The position numbers were made by a program, and so were the translations under genes. From Anniella stebbinsi (lineage: Eukaryota; Chordata; Lepidosauria; Squamata; Anniellidae), in NCBI GenBank assembly GCA_029215795.1, contig JARDYH010000004.1, positions 215,738,517 to 215,802,516 of the forward strand: DNA of 64,000 bases, given 5' to 3'. The notes under the pieces were generated by a model, which worked only from the letters and a program-made list of their open reading frames with translations, was not told the DNA's origin and did no database searches. Below, piece after piece: positions 43,594 through 52,960 of this stretch (its first letter is position 1; the number at the start of each line of letters is the position of its first letter).

Positions 43594-43639
43594 GATCTAG
43601 ATGGATATCAGTGGTTTGCCCAAGACCTCAAACTTGGGT

Positions 43640-43960
43640 GGACATCTTTCCTACTTCACAAAGGGCAGTCCCCTACTTGAAGGCATCTTCTATTGGAAGG
43701 ACAGTCCAGTCCAAGTCCATTGTAAAGATAAAGAACTAGGGAGAGCATCAAGAAGTTGTCCATCAACATTTAGTATCTGGACAGCAGGCAAAGCAGGCAC
43801 ACAAATCACCTGGTCACAATCTTCCCCACGATGGTGAGCTGTACTGCATTTCTACTTCCTGTAAGTATTTGTAACTTTGCATCTATACATATAAATTGAC
43901 CTGAACAGGTTTTATGCACATTGGTGTCATCTTTTGGCCTCTTTATTGGCAAGGTGCAAG
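43640..43960 (+). repeat. Unclassified dispersed repeat, family F copy 2
   Basis: Shared order: CACAAAGGGCAGTCCCCTAC, CCAGTCCAAGTCCATTGTAA, AAGATAAAGAACTAGG, GTTGTCCATCAACATTTAG, GATGGTGAGCTGTACTGCAT, then TTGCATCTATACATATAA and GTGTCATCTTTTGG. This is the most complete copy. Confidence 0.65.
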
Positions 43961-44447
43961 TGGCCATCTACCACAAGTGGAGCATAAAGCAGCAGTGAGG
44001 GTTCTTGCCCAACCCTAGACAGTTCCTTTTATCCCCAGGTTGTTACTGCAACATCCGTTTTATGGACGTCAAGCTAGCCAGACCAAGTCAAGTGACTTAC
44101 ATATGACTTGAGTTCAAGGCAATGGTGGGCCCCCAAACCAATTGGTTTTTCTCCCATTTCCCCCAACATTTCCCCATCATCATCATCTCGCCTCTTCCCC
44201 AATACTGGGACTCAAGGTGGGACTTTGCATATACACTACTTCCAAAACCTTTTCATCACCCCCAGGTTCCCATCCAATTAATTGTGTCTCCTATTTCCTG
44301 AATAGCACCCCTCACCCCAGCCCCAATCACACACAGAGGGAGGAAATTTTCCATTTTTCTTAATTATGCTAGCTCTGTCTCCTTCAGTCTTCTTTAACCC
44401 ATACATCTAGGTGAAAGCTTAGCCAACTCTCCCCTAAAAACAAAACA
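43961..44447. other. Unclassified sequence
   Basis: No gene or complete repeat recognised. Confidence 0.3.
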
Positions 44448-44806
44448 GACCCAGGCTGTTCAGATATTGCTAAATGCCTGAGAGAAGAGGAAAGTCTTGA
44501 CCTGGCACCAAAAAGATAACAATGTTGGTGCCAGGCGGGCCTCGTCGGGGAGATCGTTCCACAATTGGGGGGCCACCACAGAGAAGGCCCTCTCTCTTGT
44601 TGCCGACCTCCGAGCTTCCCTCGGAGTAGGCACTCGAAGGAGAACCTTAGATGTTGAATGTAGTGTTTGGGTAGGTTCGTGTTGGGAAAGGCATTCTGTC
44701 AGGTATTGTGGTCCCAAGCCGTGTAAGGCTTTATAGGTTAAAACCAGCACCTTGAGTCAGGGTCGGAAACATACAGGCAGCCAATGCAAGCGGGCCAGAG
44801 TAGGTC
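44448..44806 (-). mobile_element. L2-like LINE C-terminal fragment
   Basis: The reversed frame (44750 to 44460) is open and encodes LTYKALHGLGPQYL...REARRSATRERAFSVVAPQLWNDLPDEARLAPTLLSFWCQVKTFLFSQAF, the complete C-terminal tail. It lacks the 3' UTR and AAAT tail, so it is truncated at both ends. A (GA)n tract lies close by. Confidence 0.8.
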
Positions 44807-44879
44807 TTTGATGACCAGATTGCTGGGGACAAACAGTACAGAGTGTGAGCTCCCTAGGGAGTATCTGACTGACCTCTGT

Positions 44880-44898
44880 TAGAGAGAGAGAGAGAGAG

Positions 44899-44949
<51 letters not shown>
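44880..44949. repeat. (GA)n microsatellite, about 70 bp
   Basis: GA repeats with two GAAA interruptions near 44898-44905. It is the longest simple tract in the window. Confidence 0.95.
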
Positions 44950-44953
<4 letters not shown>

Positions 44954-45505
44954 TTAGGTGCACTTTTGTTCTGATCATTATTGTCTTAGGAAAAAGAAAG
45001 GGACCAGTATAGGGTATGCAATATATCAGTCTGTCTCCCTGTGGCAGGCATATTGGTGAAAGGAATCTGGCATTCTCCAGCATATTTCTTAGGAACATAG
45101 TAACTTGCCTTACATTGTCAGAATTATTGTCCATCTTTCCCAGAATTGTCAACTCTGAGTGTCAGCAGCTCTCCAGGGTGTCAGGGAAGGATGTCGAAGA
45201 AATCCGCAACAAATTCAAATGTGTTTGAATTTCTAGGAATCTGAACTGCAGATTCTGCTGCAGATCAATTATTTCTCAGTTGTATGGAGTCCATGGACTT
45301 TTAACCTGTATTTTACTCTTTGGGGGGAAATTGTGCAAATTCACACTTACATTAATGAGTATTAGGGCAAGTTGGAAACGGAATTCTCATACATCCCTTA
45401 AAAAAACAAAACTGATTCTGCTAATGAGGTGACAATGGAACAAAAGACTGACAGTTCTTGAAACACAGAATGAATTTAATGAAATCCATACATCTGTAGT
45501 CTCAG
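44950..45505. other. Unclassified sequence
   Basis: No gene or complete repeat recognised. Confidence 0.3.
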
Positions 45506-45868
45506 GCTGTTTCTACACCAGGCTTTTTGCTGGAATCGCCCCTGGCTGGTCCCTGTGCGTTCACATGATGCACAGGGACTCCTGAGGGTGGGGTGGGAAT
45601 GGGCACAGGAACTTCCTGAGACCACGGAAGATGTGTGCGGCAGCAGAAATGGGCACAGAGCCACACCACATGGCTCTGTGCCCATCAGGGGAGGGATTGG
45701 CACCAGTTTTGCCACCCCCGGGAGGGCAGGGTGGGGGGTGGGGGCCTGATCGTGTGCAGTTTTTTAATTTTAAAACTTACCATAGCACTCTTACGATCCT
45801 AGGAGGAGGTAAGCCTGGGATTATCCTCTTGCTCTCCCTCTACACCCTGTGGTGTAGAAAGGGCCACA
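45506..45868. mobile_element. Palindromic GC-rich element, family G
   Basis: Termini GGCTGTTTCTACACCAGGC and TGTGGTGTAGAAAGGGCC are inverted. Internal palindromes include ACATGATGCACAGGGAC region and ATGGGCACAGAGCCACACCA / CATGGCTCTGTGCCCAT (about 45648-45684), an almost perfect hairpin. Confidence 0.65.
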
Positions 45869-46001
45869 GACAGAGGATTTCCCCCCAGGGGCTCCTCACC
45901 TGTGACCTGAGCCTTTTTAACTAGACATGTGCAGCCCAGGATTGAACCTAGAACCTTCTGGACACAAAGCAGGGCCTCTGCTGCTGACCTATGGTCTCTC
46001 C
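45869..46001 (-). mobile_element. tRNA-derived SINE, 5' part
   Basis: Reversed head: A-box-like and B-box-like text (AGGATTGAACCTAGAACCTT on plus, complement of a GGTTCAATCCT B box) at 45938-45957, followed by the body CTGGGGGGAAATCC. It directly abuts the family G element on its left. Confidence 0.6.
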
Positions 46002-46099
46002 CTCTTCTTATGCTCACAGCTAGCATTGCAAGCAACCAGATGTTTTGGGGATGTGCATTCCCAAAACATCTGGCTCTACCAGGGGATTGTAGGATAGTC

Positions 46100-46230
46100 C
46101 AGTGGAGGCTGGTGGCTCCTGAGTCAGTGGTGTGGTGAATCTACTTTGGGTTTCGGTCAGAACTCTAAATGACTCCAAATCCCAGAGTGGATTCATCGCT
46201 CTATAACACTGGAGCCACCAGCTTCCACTC
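46100..46230. mobile_element. Palindromic hAT MITE, family C (short)
   Basis: Ends CAGTGGAGGCTGGTGGCTCC and GGAGCCACCAGCTTCCACTC. Flanks GGATAGTC (46092-46099) and GAATAGTC (46231-46238) match at 7 of 8 bases. It is an internally deleted version of 25162-25356. Confidence 0.8.
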
Positions 46231-46238
46231 GAATAGTC

Positions 46239-46662
46239 ATTTATTTATTTATTTTATTTATTACATTTGTATACCGCCCCATAGCTGAAGCTATCTGGGT
46301 GGTTTATATAGGATTAAAAACAATTAAAAACAATATACAAAAATTAAAACAGCAAAAACATACAACATACACACAATCTGTACATTTAAAAACCACTACA
46401 ACACTTCAAAAAGCTACAAAAACAAAACAAAACAAACCGAACCCAGGCTCCTCAGATATTGCCAAATGCCTGAGAGAAGAGGACAGTCTTGACCTGGCGC
46501 CAAAAAGATAACAATGTTGGCGCCAGGCGGGCCTCGTCGGGGAGATCGTTCCACAATTGGGGGGGCCACCACAGAGAAGGCCCTCTCTCTTGTTGCCGAC
46601 CTCCGAGCTTCCCTCGGAGGAGGCACTTGGAGGAGGGCCTTAGATGTTGAACGTAGTGTTAA
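46239..46662 (-). mobile_element. L2-like LINE 3' end with (TTTA)n
   Basis: Reversed TTTA tail, terminus TATACCGCCCCATAGCTGAAG, UTR, then the C-terminal frame with one G insertion in a run (46556-46565) compared with the 62.4-kb copy. It ends near GTTGAACGTAGTGTT. It begins right beside the family C duplication. Confidence 0.8.
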
Positions 46663-46685
46663 TAGTTTAGCTCCAATCCAATCTA

Positions 46686-46826
46686 CTAGCCTTCCCTCCA
46701 CCTGGTGCCTTCAGATGTTTTGGACTTCAGCTCCCATCAGGCCCAGCCTGACCATGTTTATGGTCAGGAATCCTGGAAGTTGTGGTCCAAAACATCTAGA
46801 GGGCACTAGGTTGGAGAAAGGTGCTG
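46686..46826. mobile_element. Palindromic MITE, family D
   Basis: Arms CCACCTGGTGCCTTCAGATG...GGACTTCAGCTCCCATCAGG and GGAAGTTGTGGTCC...GAGGGCACTAGGTTGG are inverted. Confidence 0.65.
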
Positions 46827-47815
46827 TAGACTTTTACCTGGATGTAAGGTTTATTGAATTCAGTGGGACTTGCTTTGGAGTAGACATGCATAGGTTTGTG
46901 CTGTAACTGACAGTGAAAGGCTATTATGGGAGAGTGACATGTGGGAGCAAGGGAAGGCATACATGAAAGAGGAACAGGAAACAAAGAGACCCCTAGACGA
47001 GGTCCTCCAGGGTTATGGAGTAAACAGGATCAAATGGTTTAGTTAGTGGGAATCTACTGCATCATGTAATGGCACCTGGTAAATGTGGGTTGTTAGTTAT
47101 CACAGTGAGCTTTCTTGAAGTTAACCACTTTGGCTTACAGCATTACCAGTGCTTGTGCCTTGAAAATATTCTTATATTTATGTGTTAGTTGGCTGATAAG
47201 AGCCTTGACCCGACAAAGGCCATTTATCATGTGCATTGTTCTGGTTGCTCACAAAGAGCTGATTTAAAGGGTGCTTATATAAGATAAAGCAAAACTGTTG
47301 CTAATATCCCAGGTCCTTGGCATTAAGATTGGTCCTTGGGAAAGAAAATGTAGCTCATGAGCAAGGCAGAATTATTTGTCAGCATTTAATATCCATTTGC
47401 TTTAATCGATATAGCCTAGCGAATGAAAAATGTGAAAAAGAGGAATCAAGCAAACAAAGCGCAGAGACCTTTCTAAATCAGTAAAATACACATTTCCTAT
47501 TGACATCTGGGGGCAATGGGGGAGAAAACCCTCCCCTAATAAGACTGTGATAATCAAAAGGGGATACAGAAGACTCTACAGTGCTATGAATAAAATTACT
47601 ATGAAATAACACATGAGCTGAGAGAAAGCGAGAGGAGACGAGGCCCACAAAAATAATTAAGTTTATTCCCAATTCCATGGATGTTCTACTGAAGCTCCAG
47701 GCTGTCTAATGGGAAGAGATTGAGTTTGCGAAAATTTCACATCAATATTTTCATGGCAGAAATCTGACCTTACATGTTAGCTCCTGTAGGGCTTCCAGGT
47801 TGTTGCCCATGGATG
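46827..47815. other. Repeat-poor sequence, possible conserved element
   Basis: Apart from a GCAATCC-type trace near 46860-46905, no repeat is visible. The part 47380-47760 is AT-rich with phrases such as GTCAGCATTTAATATCCATT and AAATAATTAAGTTTATTCCC, typical of conserved non-coding DNA. No exon recognised. Confidence 0.35.
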
Positions 47816-47963
47816 GTTTGCACTAGGGATGTGCACGGCTGAAATTATCGTATCGTATCGTTATTGGAAATTCCAATATAAAGAATTCAGATCCGATCAT
47901 ATCGGGGGGTACCCGGATTTGATCGGATCGGAAATCCGATAAATATCGGAAGTTCCGATACGA

Positions 47964-48283
47964 TAGGGTGACCAGATAAAATCCAGGTCAGGGCACCTGT
48001 AACTTTAACAGTTGTAGAGAAAAGGGAATTTCAGCCAGTGTCATTTGTATGCAATTAGTTCCTGGTGGAAATTCCCTCTTCATCACAACCGTTAAAGTTG
48101 TAGGCACTATACTAGAGTGACCAGATACAAAAGAAGGCAGGGGCCCTGCAACTTTAACTGTTGTGATGAAGAGGGAATTTCACCAGGAACTAATTGCATA
48201 CAAATGACTCTGGCTGAAATTCCCTTTTCTCTACAACTGTTAAAGTTACAGGAGCCTGACCTGGATTTTATCTGGTCAGCCTA
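47964..48283 (+). mobile_element. 320-bp hAT MITE, family A copy 6, nested in hAT element
   Basis: Ends TAGGGTGACC...GGTCAGCCTA with an exact 8-bp duplication CGATACGA (47956-47963 and 48284-48291). The target is one of the CGATA subterminal words of the host element. Confidence 0.92.
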
Positions 48284-48294
48284 CGATACGATAA

Positions 48295-48368
48295 CAGTGT
48301 TTTCCCCATAGGTTTGCATTGGGGGAAATAAAGCTTTCTCCCAATGCAAGTCTATGGGGAAAACACTG
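48295..48368. repeat. Internal fold-back 1 of the composite hAT element
   Basis: CAGTGTTTTCCCCATAGG at left pairs with TCTATGGGGAAAACACTG at right, with TTGCATTGGG / CCCAATGCAA inside and AAAGCTTT at the centre. Confidence 0.85.
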
Positions 48369-48517
48369 GGCTGGCACTCCCTACCTCCCCCCACTTGTGC
48401 TCCTTCCCCCCACTCGCAGTCCTTACCCGTCACCACCGCCTCCTTCGTTGCTGCCGCTGCCTCCGTCGTCGTCACCGCTTCTTCCTCCTCCGTCACCGCC
48501 TCCTCCTCCGCTGCCAA

Positions 48518-48647
48518 TCCGTAGTACTGCTAAACAGGCTTTGCGGCCTGTTCGTCAGTACAGAGAGGCACCGAGTGATGATGTCATCACTCCGCACCTC
48601 TCTGTACTGATGAACAGGCCGCAAAGCCTGTTTAGCAGTACTACGGA
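48518..48647. repeat. Internal hairpin 2 (about 65-bp arms)
   Basis: The two arms (48518-48582 and 48583-48647) are complementary except for about four positions (one at the GTTC-G/A-TC step, three near the centre). The centre is AGTGATGATGTCATCACT, containing TGATGTCATCA. The arm motif AACAGGCTTTGCGGCCTG is shared with hairpin 3 in diverged form. Confidence 0.9.
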
Positions 48648-48741
48648 CTGCAGGCGGCAGTGGGGAAGGCTGCAGGTATGGAGCAAGAGGGGGGAGGGAG
48701 GGGTCCCCCCTTACCTGCGGCCTTCTGGGCTGCCGTCAAAT

Positions 48742-48898
48742 GTCCTCCGCTGCTCTGGACTACTGAGAACTAGGCTTTGCGGTCTAGTACTCAGTAGAGC
48801 AACGACGCACCGAATGATGATGTCACCCGGCACATCGTCGCTATACTGAGAACTAGGCCGCAAAGCCTAGTTTTCAGTAGTCCAGAGCAGCAGAGGAC
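48742..48898. repeat. Internal hairpin 3, diverged duplicate of hairpin 2
   Basis: The arms pair from GTCCTCCGCTGCTCTGGAC inward, with scattered mismatches. The motif ACTAGGCTTTGCGG corresponds to ACAGGCTTTGCGG of hairpin 2, and ATGATGATGTCAC to GTGATGATGTCATC. Weaker pairing extends outward to about 48708 and 48935 (CCTTACCTG / CAGGTAAGG). Confidence 0.85.
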
Positions 48899-49142
48899 AG
48901 CGGACAGCAGCCTGGAAGGCCACAGGTAAGGAGCGCGAGGGGAGGAGGGAGGGAGGGCCGGCCCTAAACTGGTGGTCCGATAATGTGATATGTCCGATAG
49001 TTATCGGACATATGGATTTCGGATTGGATCAGATAGGGCCTCCTGGAATGTTTATCGTTATCATTAATCGGATGTCCGATAACAACCTTATCGGATCGTT
49101 ATCGGACATCAGAATGATACGATACACATCCCTAGTTTGCAC

Positions 49143-49469
49143 TCACCCAATTAAAGTAACTTTAGCCTATTATCTGGGTTAGTTTGAACCAATTAATAAA
49201 CTGATTAAATCTGCCTAATTTTGCACAAGATCCTTCTGCCTACTCACCTCTTGGAAAACTTGCTCAATCCCTTTTTTGGATTTGGAAAATTAAGCTGGAT
49301 TTTTTTTTTAGCACACTTTCAAGCCGAGTTTCAAAGGCTTGACTAGGAACTTGGCTCTTAAAAAAAAAGCAAAAGTGGGGGTTTCTAAGATTCTGAATTC
49401 TGTGCTCCATTCCAGAGTCTTAATATAAAACTGTGAACGTCATAACGCCCAATACAAATGCCCTTATAC
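49143..49469. other. Unclassified sequence
   Basis: No gene or repeat end recognised. Confidence 0.3.
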
Positions 49470-50010
49470 AAATGACCGCAGGATATTGTGTACAGGTCTG
49501 GATATTGCAGCTCAAAAACAACACTATAAAGCTGGAATAGGTGCCGAAAAAGGAACAAAAATGATCACAGGGCAGGAGCAACTTCTCTGTGAGGAAAAGT
49601 TAGAATGTTTGGAGTCCTTTAGCTTAGAAAAAAAGTGAGTAAGGGAAGAAATCATAGAGGTGTATCCAGTTATGCATGGTGTGAAGAATGTGAATAGAGG
49701 GAAGTTTTTCTCCCTCTCGTATAATACTGCAGTGCAGTGAAGCTGAATGATGGGGGATCCAGGACAAAGAAAAGAAATTACTTCTTCACACAGCACATAG
49801 TGAAACGATGGAATTCACTAACTACCTCCAGTATTTGAGGCAGTAAGCCTTTATGTACCAGTTGGTGGCGCATGGGTGGGTGGATGCCGTTTCACTCTTG
49901 TCTTGCTTCTGAGTTTCTCAGATGCAGCTGGTTGGCCGCTGTGTGAACAGAGTATTGGAGTAGATGGACTCTTGTTCTGATCCAGCATGGCTGTTCTTAT
50001 GTTCTTACGT
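49470..50010 (+). mobile_element. CR1-type LINE, C-terminal region to 3' terminus
   Basis: Broken frames follow CR1 order: VYRSGYCSSKT ('gtgtacaggtctggat'), Q-K-x-K ('gccgaaaaaggaacaaaaatg'), the EEKLE/FSLEKK region ('agcttagaaaaaaagtgag'), I-x-V-Y-x-V-M-H ('gaggtgtatccagttatgcatgg'), then the FFTQHI region, UTR and terminus GATCCAGCATGGCTGTTCTT with a TTCTTA tail. This copy links the short 3' fragments elsewhere to CR1 coding sequence. Confidence 0.85.
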
Positions 50011-50182
50011 TAATTCTGATTCATAGTCATATTTTGTGTTGTGCTTACCATTGTGTTGCGTTGCGCTCACAAATCAATGAGAAAATATCTTGGTGATGTC
50101 AGTTATCCATTAAAAACACGACCAGACTATGAGTGACAGAAAGCTTTATAAGCAAGATACTTTCAAACCATCCAATGTTCTC
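50011..50182. other. Unclassified spacer
   Basis: No feature recognised between CR1 and the MITE. Confidence 0.3.
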
Positions 50183-50503
50183 TAGGGTGACCAGATAAAA
50201 TCCAGGTCAGGGCTCATGTAACTTTAACAGTTGTAGAGAAAAGGGAATTTCAGCCAGTGTCATTTGTATGCAATTAGTTCCTGGTGAAATTCCCTCTTCA
50301 TCACAACAGTTAAAGTTGCAGGGCCCCTGCCTTCTTTTGTATCTGGTCACTCTAGTATAGTGCCTACAACTTTAACGGTTGTGATGAAGAGGGAATTTCC
50401 ACCAGAAACTAATTGCATACAAATGACACTGGCTGAAATTCCTTTTTCTCTACAACTGTTAAAGTTACATGAGCCCTGACCTGGATTTTATCTGGTCAGC
50501 TTA
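50183..50503 (-). mobile_element. hAT MITE, family A copy 7
   Basis: Ends TAGGGTGACC...GGTCAGCTTA. Flanks ATGTTCTC (50175-50182) and ATGTTCTG (50504-50511) match at 7 of 8 bases. It is of the AGATAAAATCC subtype, with the centre inverted relative to copy 1. Confidence 0.9.
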
Positions 50504-51230
50504 ATGTTCTGTAATTCTGTGTGGTGAGTAAGGAACTTTACTGGAGTTGCCAGGGCCTTAGCAAGACTACGATTCCTTGAGCCTTAAGCCCTTAGAACTT
50601 AAGGGAAGCCAATAGAATTACCATTGATGTAACTTCCCAAGTCTCTGGGCATATCTATTTTGTTTAATAGTCCTGCCCTCTCTTTCCAGAGTCTCGTGGG
50701 AACTGTAGTTCTGGGGATGTCTATTAGAGAATCCTTAGCACCCTGGTCAAACTATAATTCCTAGGTTTGTGTTGCCTATTAACCCATTTGCATGGTTCTT
50801 CAAGAAAGTGCTCAGTGGGTCTTTTCAGACAACATGCTAAGCCATGGTTAGGCTGTTGATCCTTTTGCAGCAAATGATTAGTGAGTATGTTTAAACTGTG
50901 GTTATGTAGCCACCATGGTTAGGAATGTTTCACATGACTCGCTAAGCCAGAATGTTAAGCTTAAAATGCTTAACCGCTGTGGTTTAGCATGTCATCTGAA
51001 CAGGGTCAGTGAGAAAGAATGCAGCTTTCTGAAAGTATGAAGAATAGAAAAGGTGTGTGTGTGAAGAACCTTCTCGCATACACTAAATGTGCAAATGGCA
51101 TATAGTGTGACCACCATGTGCGTAATGCAGGGCTGTCCTGCACCCCATTATGTGTTCCTTGAACTCCTGCATTTGTGGTGGGGAGGCCATCTTAACTCTC
51201 CCTTACATATTATGCATATTAGAGCTCTAA
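50504..51230. other. Unclassified; worn TTAGC palindrome near 50830-50990
   Basis: Text such as ATGCTAAGCCATGGTTAGGC (50833-50852) and GCTGTGGTTTAGCATGTC (50977-50994) is inverted at the two ends of a 165-bp stretch, suggesting another old palindromic element. No gene recognised. Confidence 0.45.
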
Positions 51231-51542
51231 TAGGGTGTCATATGAAAAGGAGGACAGGGCTCCTGTATCTTTAACAGTTTCCTAGAAAAGGGAATTTCAG
51301 CAGGTGTCATTTGTATGCATCCAGCACCTGGTGAAATTCCCGCTTCATCACAAGAGTTAAAGCCGCAGGAGTATAGCTAGAGTGACCAGATACAAAAGAA
51401 GGCAGGGCTCCTTCAGCTTTAACAGTTATGATGAAGAGGGAATTTCACCAGGTGCTGCATGCATACAAATGCCACCTGCTGAAATTCCCTTTTCTCTACA
51501 ACTATTAAAGATACAGGAGCCCTGTATATAGGTTACTCTGTA
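51231..51542 (+). mobile_element. hAT MITE, family A copy 8 (degraded)
   Basis: Interior matches family A throughout (TCATATGAAAAGGAGGACAG; GAATTTCAGCAGGTGTCATT; centre AGAGTGACCAGATACAAAAG), but the termini are worn (TAGGGTGTCA, right GGTTACTCTGTA) and no target duplication remains. It is the oldest-looking copy. Confidence 0.8.
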
Positions 51543-51544
51543 TT

Positions 51545-51640
51545 CTAGCTGGGAATGATGGAGGTTGCAGTCTGACACATCTGGAATAGTTCATGCTAGC
51601 TGGGAGTGATGGGAGTTGCAGTCCAACACAGGCTGGGGAT
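51545..51640. repeat. Worn family D arm fragments
   Basis: Two partial copies of GGGAGTTGCAGTCC-type arm text (51552-51578 and 51601-51629) stand in the same orientation without a paired arm. Confidence 0.4.
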
Positions 51641-51704
51641 AGCTGCTTTATGATCACCTTCCAGTGACTTCATTGGGTGCCCCTGCAATCACAGATCCAC
51701 CAGG

Positions 51705-52065
51705 TTGGCAGCTAGGGTTTTTCTTGCGGCACCTTGATTCTGGAATGTTCTACACAGGGATGCTGAACTGGCGCCTGCGATGATGTCATTCTGGCGCCAA
51801 GCAAAGACCATTTTATTTCCTCAGGCATTTAAACTGTATTTTAGCTGCTTTCATCTCTGGTGTTTCATCTCTGGAGTTTCATCTCTGGTGTCTATTTTTT
51901 TACACTGCTCTCTGATTTGCTGCTGATTTTACTGCCAATGTGATTTTATTATGTTCTGATTACTTTGGTTGTACTATTGTGGTATTAAATTTGCTTGCAA
52001 GCTGCCCTGGGAAAGTTTTTTTGAAGGGTGGGTTCTAAATGTTTGAAAGTAAATAACAACAACAC
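51705..52065 (+). mobile_element. L2/CR1-clade LINE 3' end
   Basis: A C-terminal tail remnant (TFLAAP-FWNVL.. text at 51716-51752; AKTILFPQAFKL at 51802-51836) is followed by the UTR with a 14-bp triplication CATCTCTGG(T/A)GTTT (51852-51893) and the terminus GCTGCCCTGGGAAAGTTTTT. Confidence 0.65.
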
Positions 52066-52075
52066 TTGAAATAAC

Positions 52076-52112
52076 ACGCACACACGCACACATACGCACA
52101 CACACACACACA
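52076..52112. repeat. (CA)n microsatellite, interrupted
   Basis: CA tract with CG/TA interruptions, about 37 bp. Confidence 0.9.
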
Positions 52113-52204
52113 ATTGAATTCTAGTAATTACATTCTTGTAATTGATAGGATGACATAATATGCTGAAAGTTTTCTCAGCCTTCATGTTTTGAGACAGCTT
52201 CGTC

Positions 52205-52735
52205 TGTGTCATAAAGTTGGAGGGTGTCTTGTAGGCCATCTCATCTAAACCCCATTTGATGCAGGAAATCAGAGCTGGAGCTTTTCTGACAGATGGCTTT
52301 CTTGCCTCTTCTTGAAGACCTCCAATGAGGAAAAGCTCACCACCTCTCTAGATAATTGTCCCCATTGTTGAACTGCTCTTATTGTCCATAAGTTTCTCCT
52401 AAGGTAATGTTCAACTGAAATCTACCCTCTTGTAACTTACATCAGTTAGATCTAGTCCTGCCCTCAGGGGCCACTGAGAACAAGTCTCTGCCTTCTTCTA
52501 TGTGATAGCCTTTCAGCTATTTGAAAATTCCCTACTCAGTCTTTTCTTCTCCAGGCTAAACATACCCAGTTCCCATCAATCATTCCTCATAGCATTTGTT
52601 TTCCATAGCACCGACCATCTTCGTTGGCTTCCTCTGAGCTTGTTCCATCTTCTTTGCATCCTGAACTGGACACAGTACTCCAGATTAGATATGGCTAGTG
52701 GGGAATAAAGTGGAATGCTTACTTTAAATACTGCA
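52205..52735 (-). mobile_element. CR1 LINE 3' end
   Basis: Reversed CR1 UTR ('gttggagggtgtcttgtaggccatctcatctaa', 'acagatggctttc', 'cttgaagacctccaatgagg') followed by the C-terminal frame remnant of 'ctcagtcttttcttctccaggctaaacatacccagttcc' (GNWVCLAWRRKD-type) up to the 'gaactggacacagtactccag' region (LEYCVQF). Several indels. Confidence 0.8.
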
Positions 52736-52940
52736 TTTGAACACCCCCTTCTTCCCATTTTGAGATGAAGTTGGTTGTCAGGGAACCATCAGACTGATCT
52801 TGTTGAATTTCTGATCCTATCCATGCCAATACCTCTGTGATTAATTTGAAAGTCTTCCTTGGGACATTGGTGATTTTAAGCAGCTGAAAACACCAGAATG
52901 TGCAGTCCCATCTGGCACATGTTTACTTGGACATAAATCC

Positions 52941-52960
52941 TTATGTATGTATGTATGTAT
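52941..52960. repeat. (TATG)n microsatellite
   Basis: Five tetramer units immediately precede the LTR-like TGTCATG start. Confidence 0.85.

Larger units (their letters stand above)
47824..49134. mobile_element. Composite hAT-type element with three internal fold-backs
   Basis: Ends TAGGGATGTGCACG and CGATACACATCCCTA, flanked by an exact 8-bp duplication GTTTGCAC (47816-47823 and 49135-49142), the hAT hallmark. Subterminal regions on both sides are dense in CGATA/TATCGGA words, as expected for transposase-binding repeats. The interior holds a small fold-back (48295-48368), a serine/proline-like CT-rich block, and two large hairpins (48518-48647; 48742-48898). A 320-bp hAT MITE is inserted at 47964-48283. 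Without that insertion and its duplication the element is about 983 bp. No transposase frame is present. Confidence 0.88.

Noticed and set aside
44880..44949. Long (GA)n as a functional GAGA-type element
   Set aside because: It is a simple microsatellite with typical interruptions, and nothing nearby suggests a promoter.
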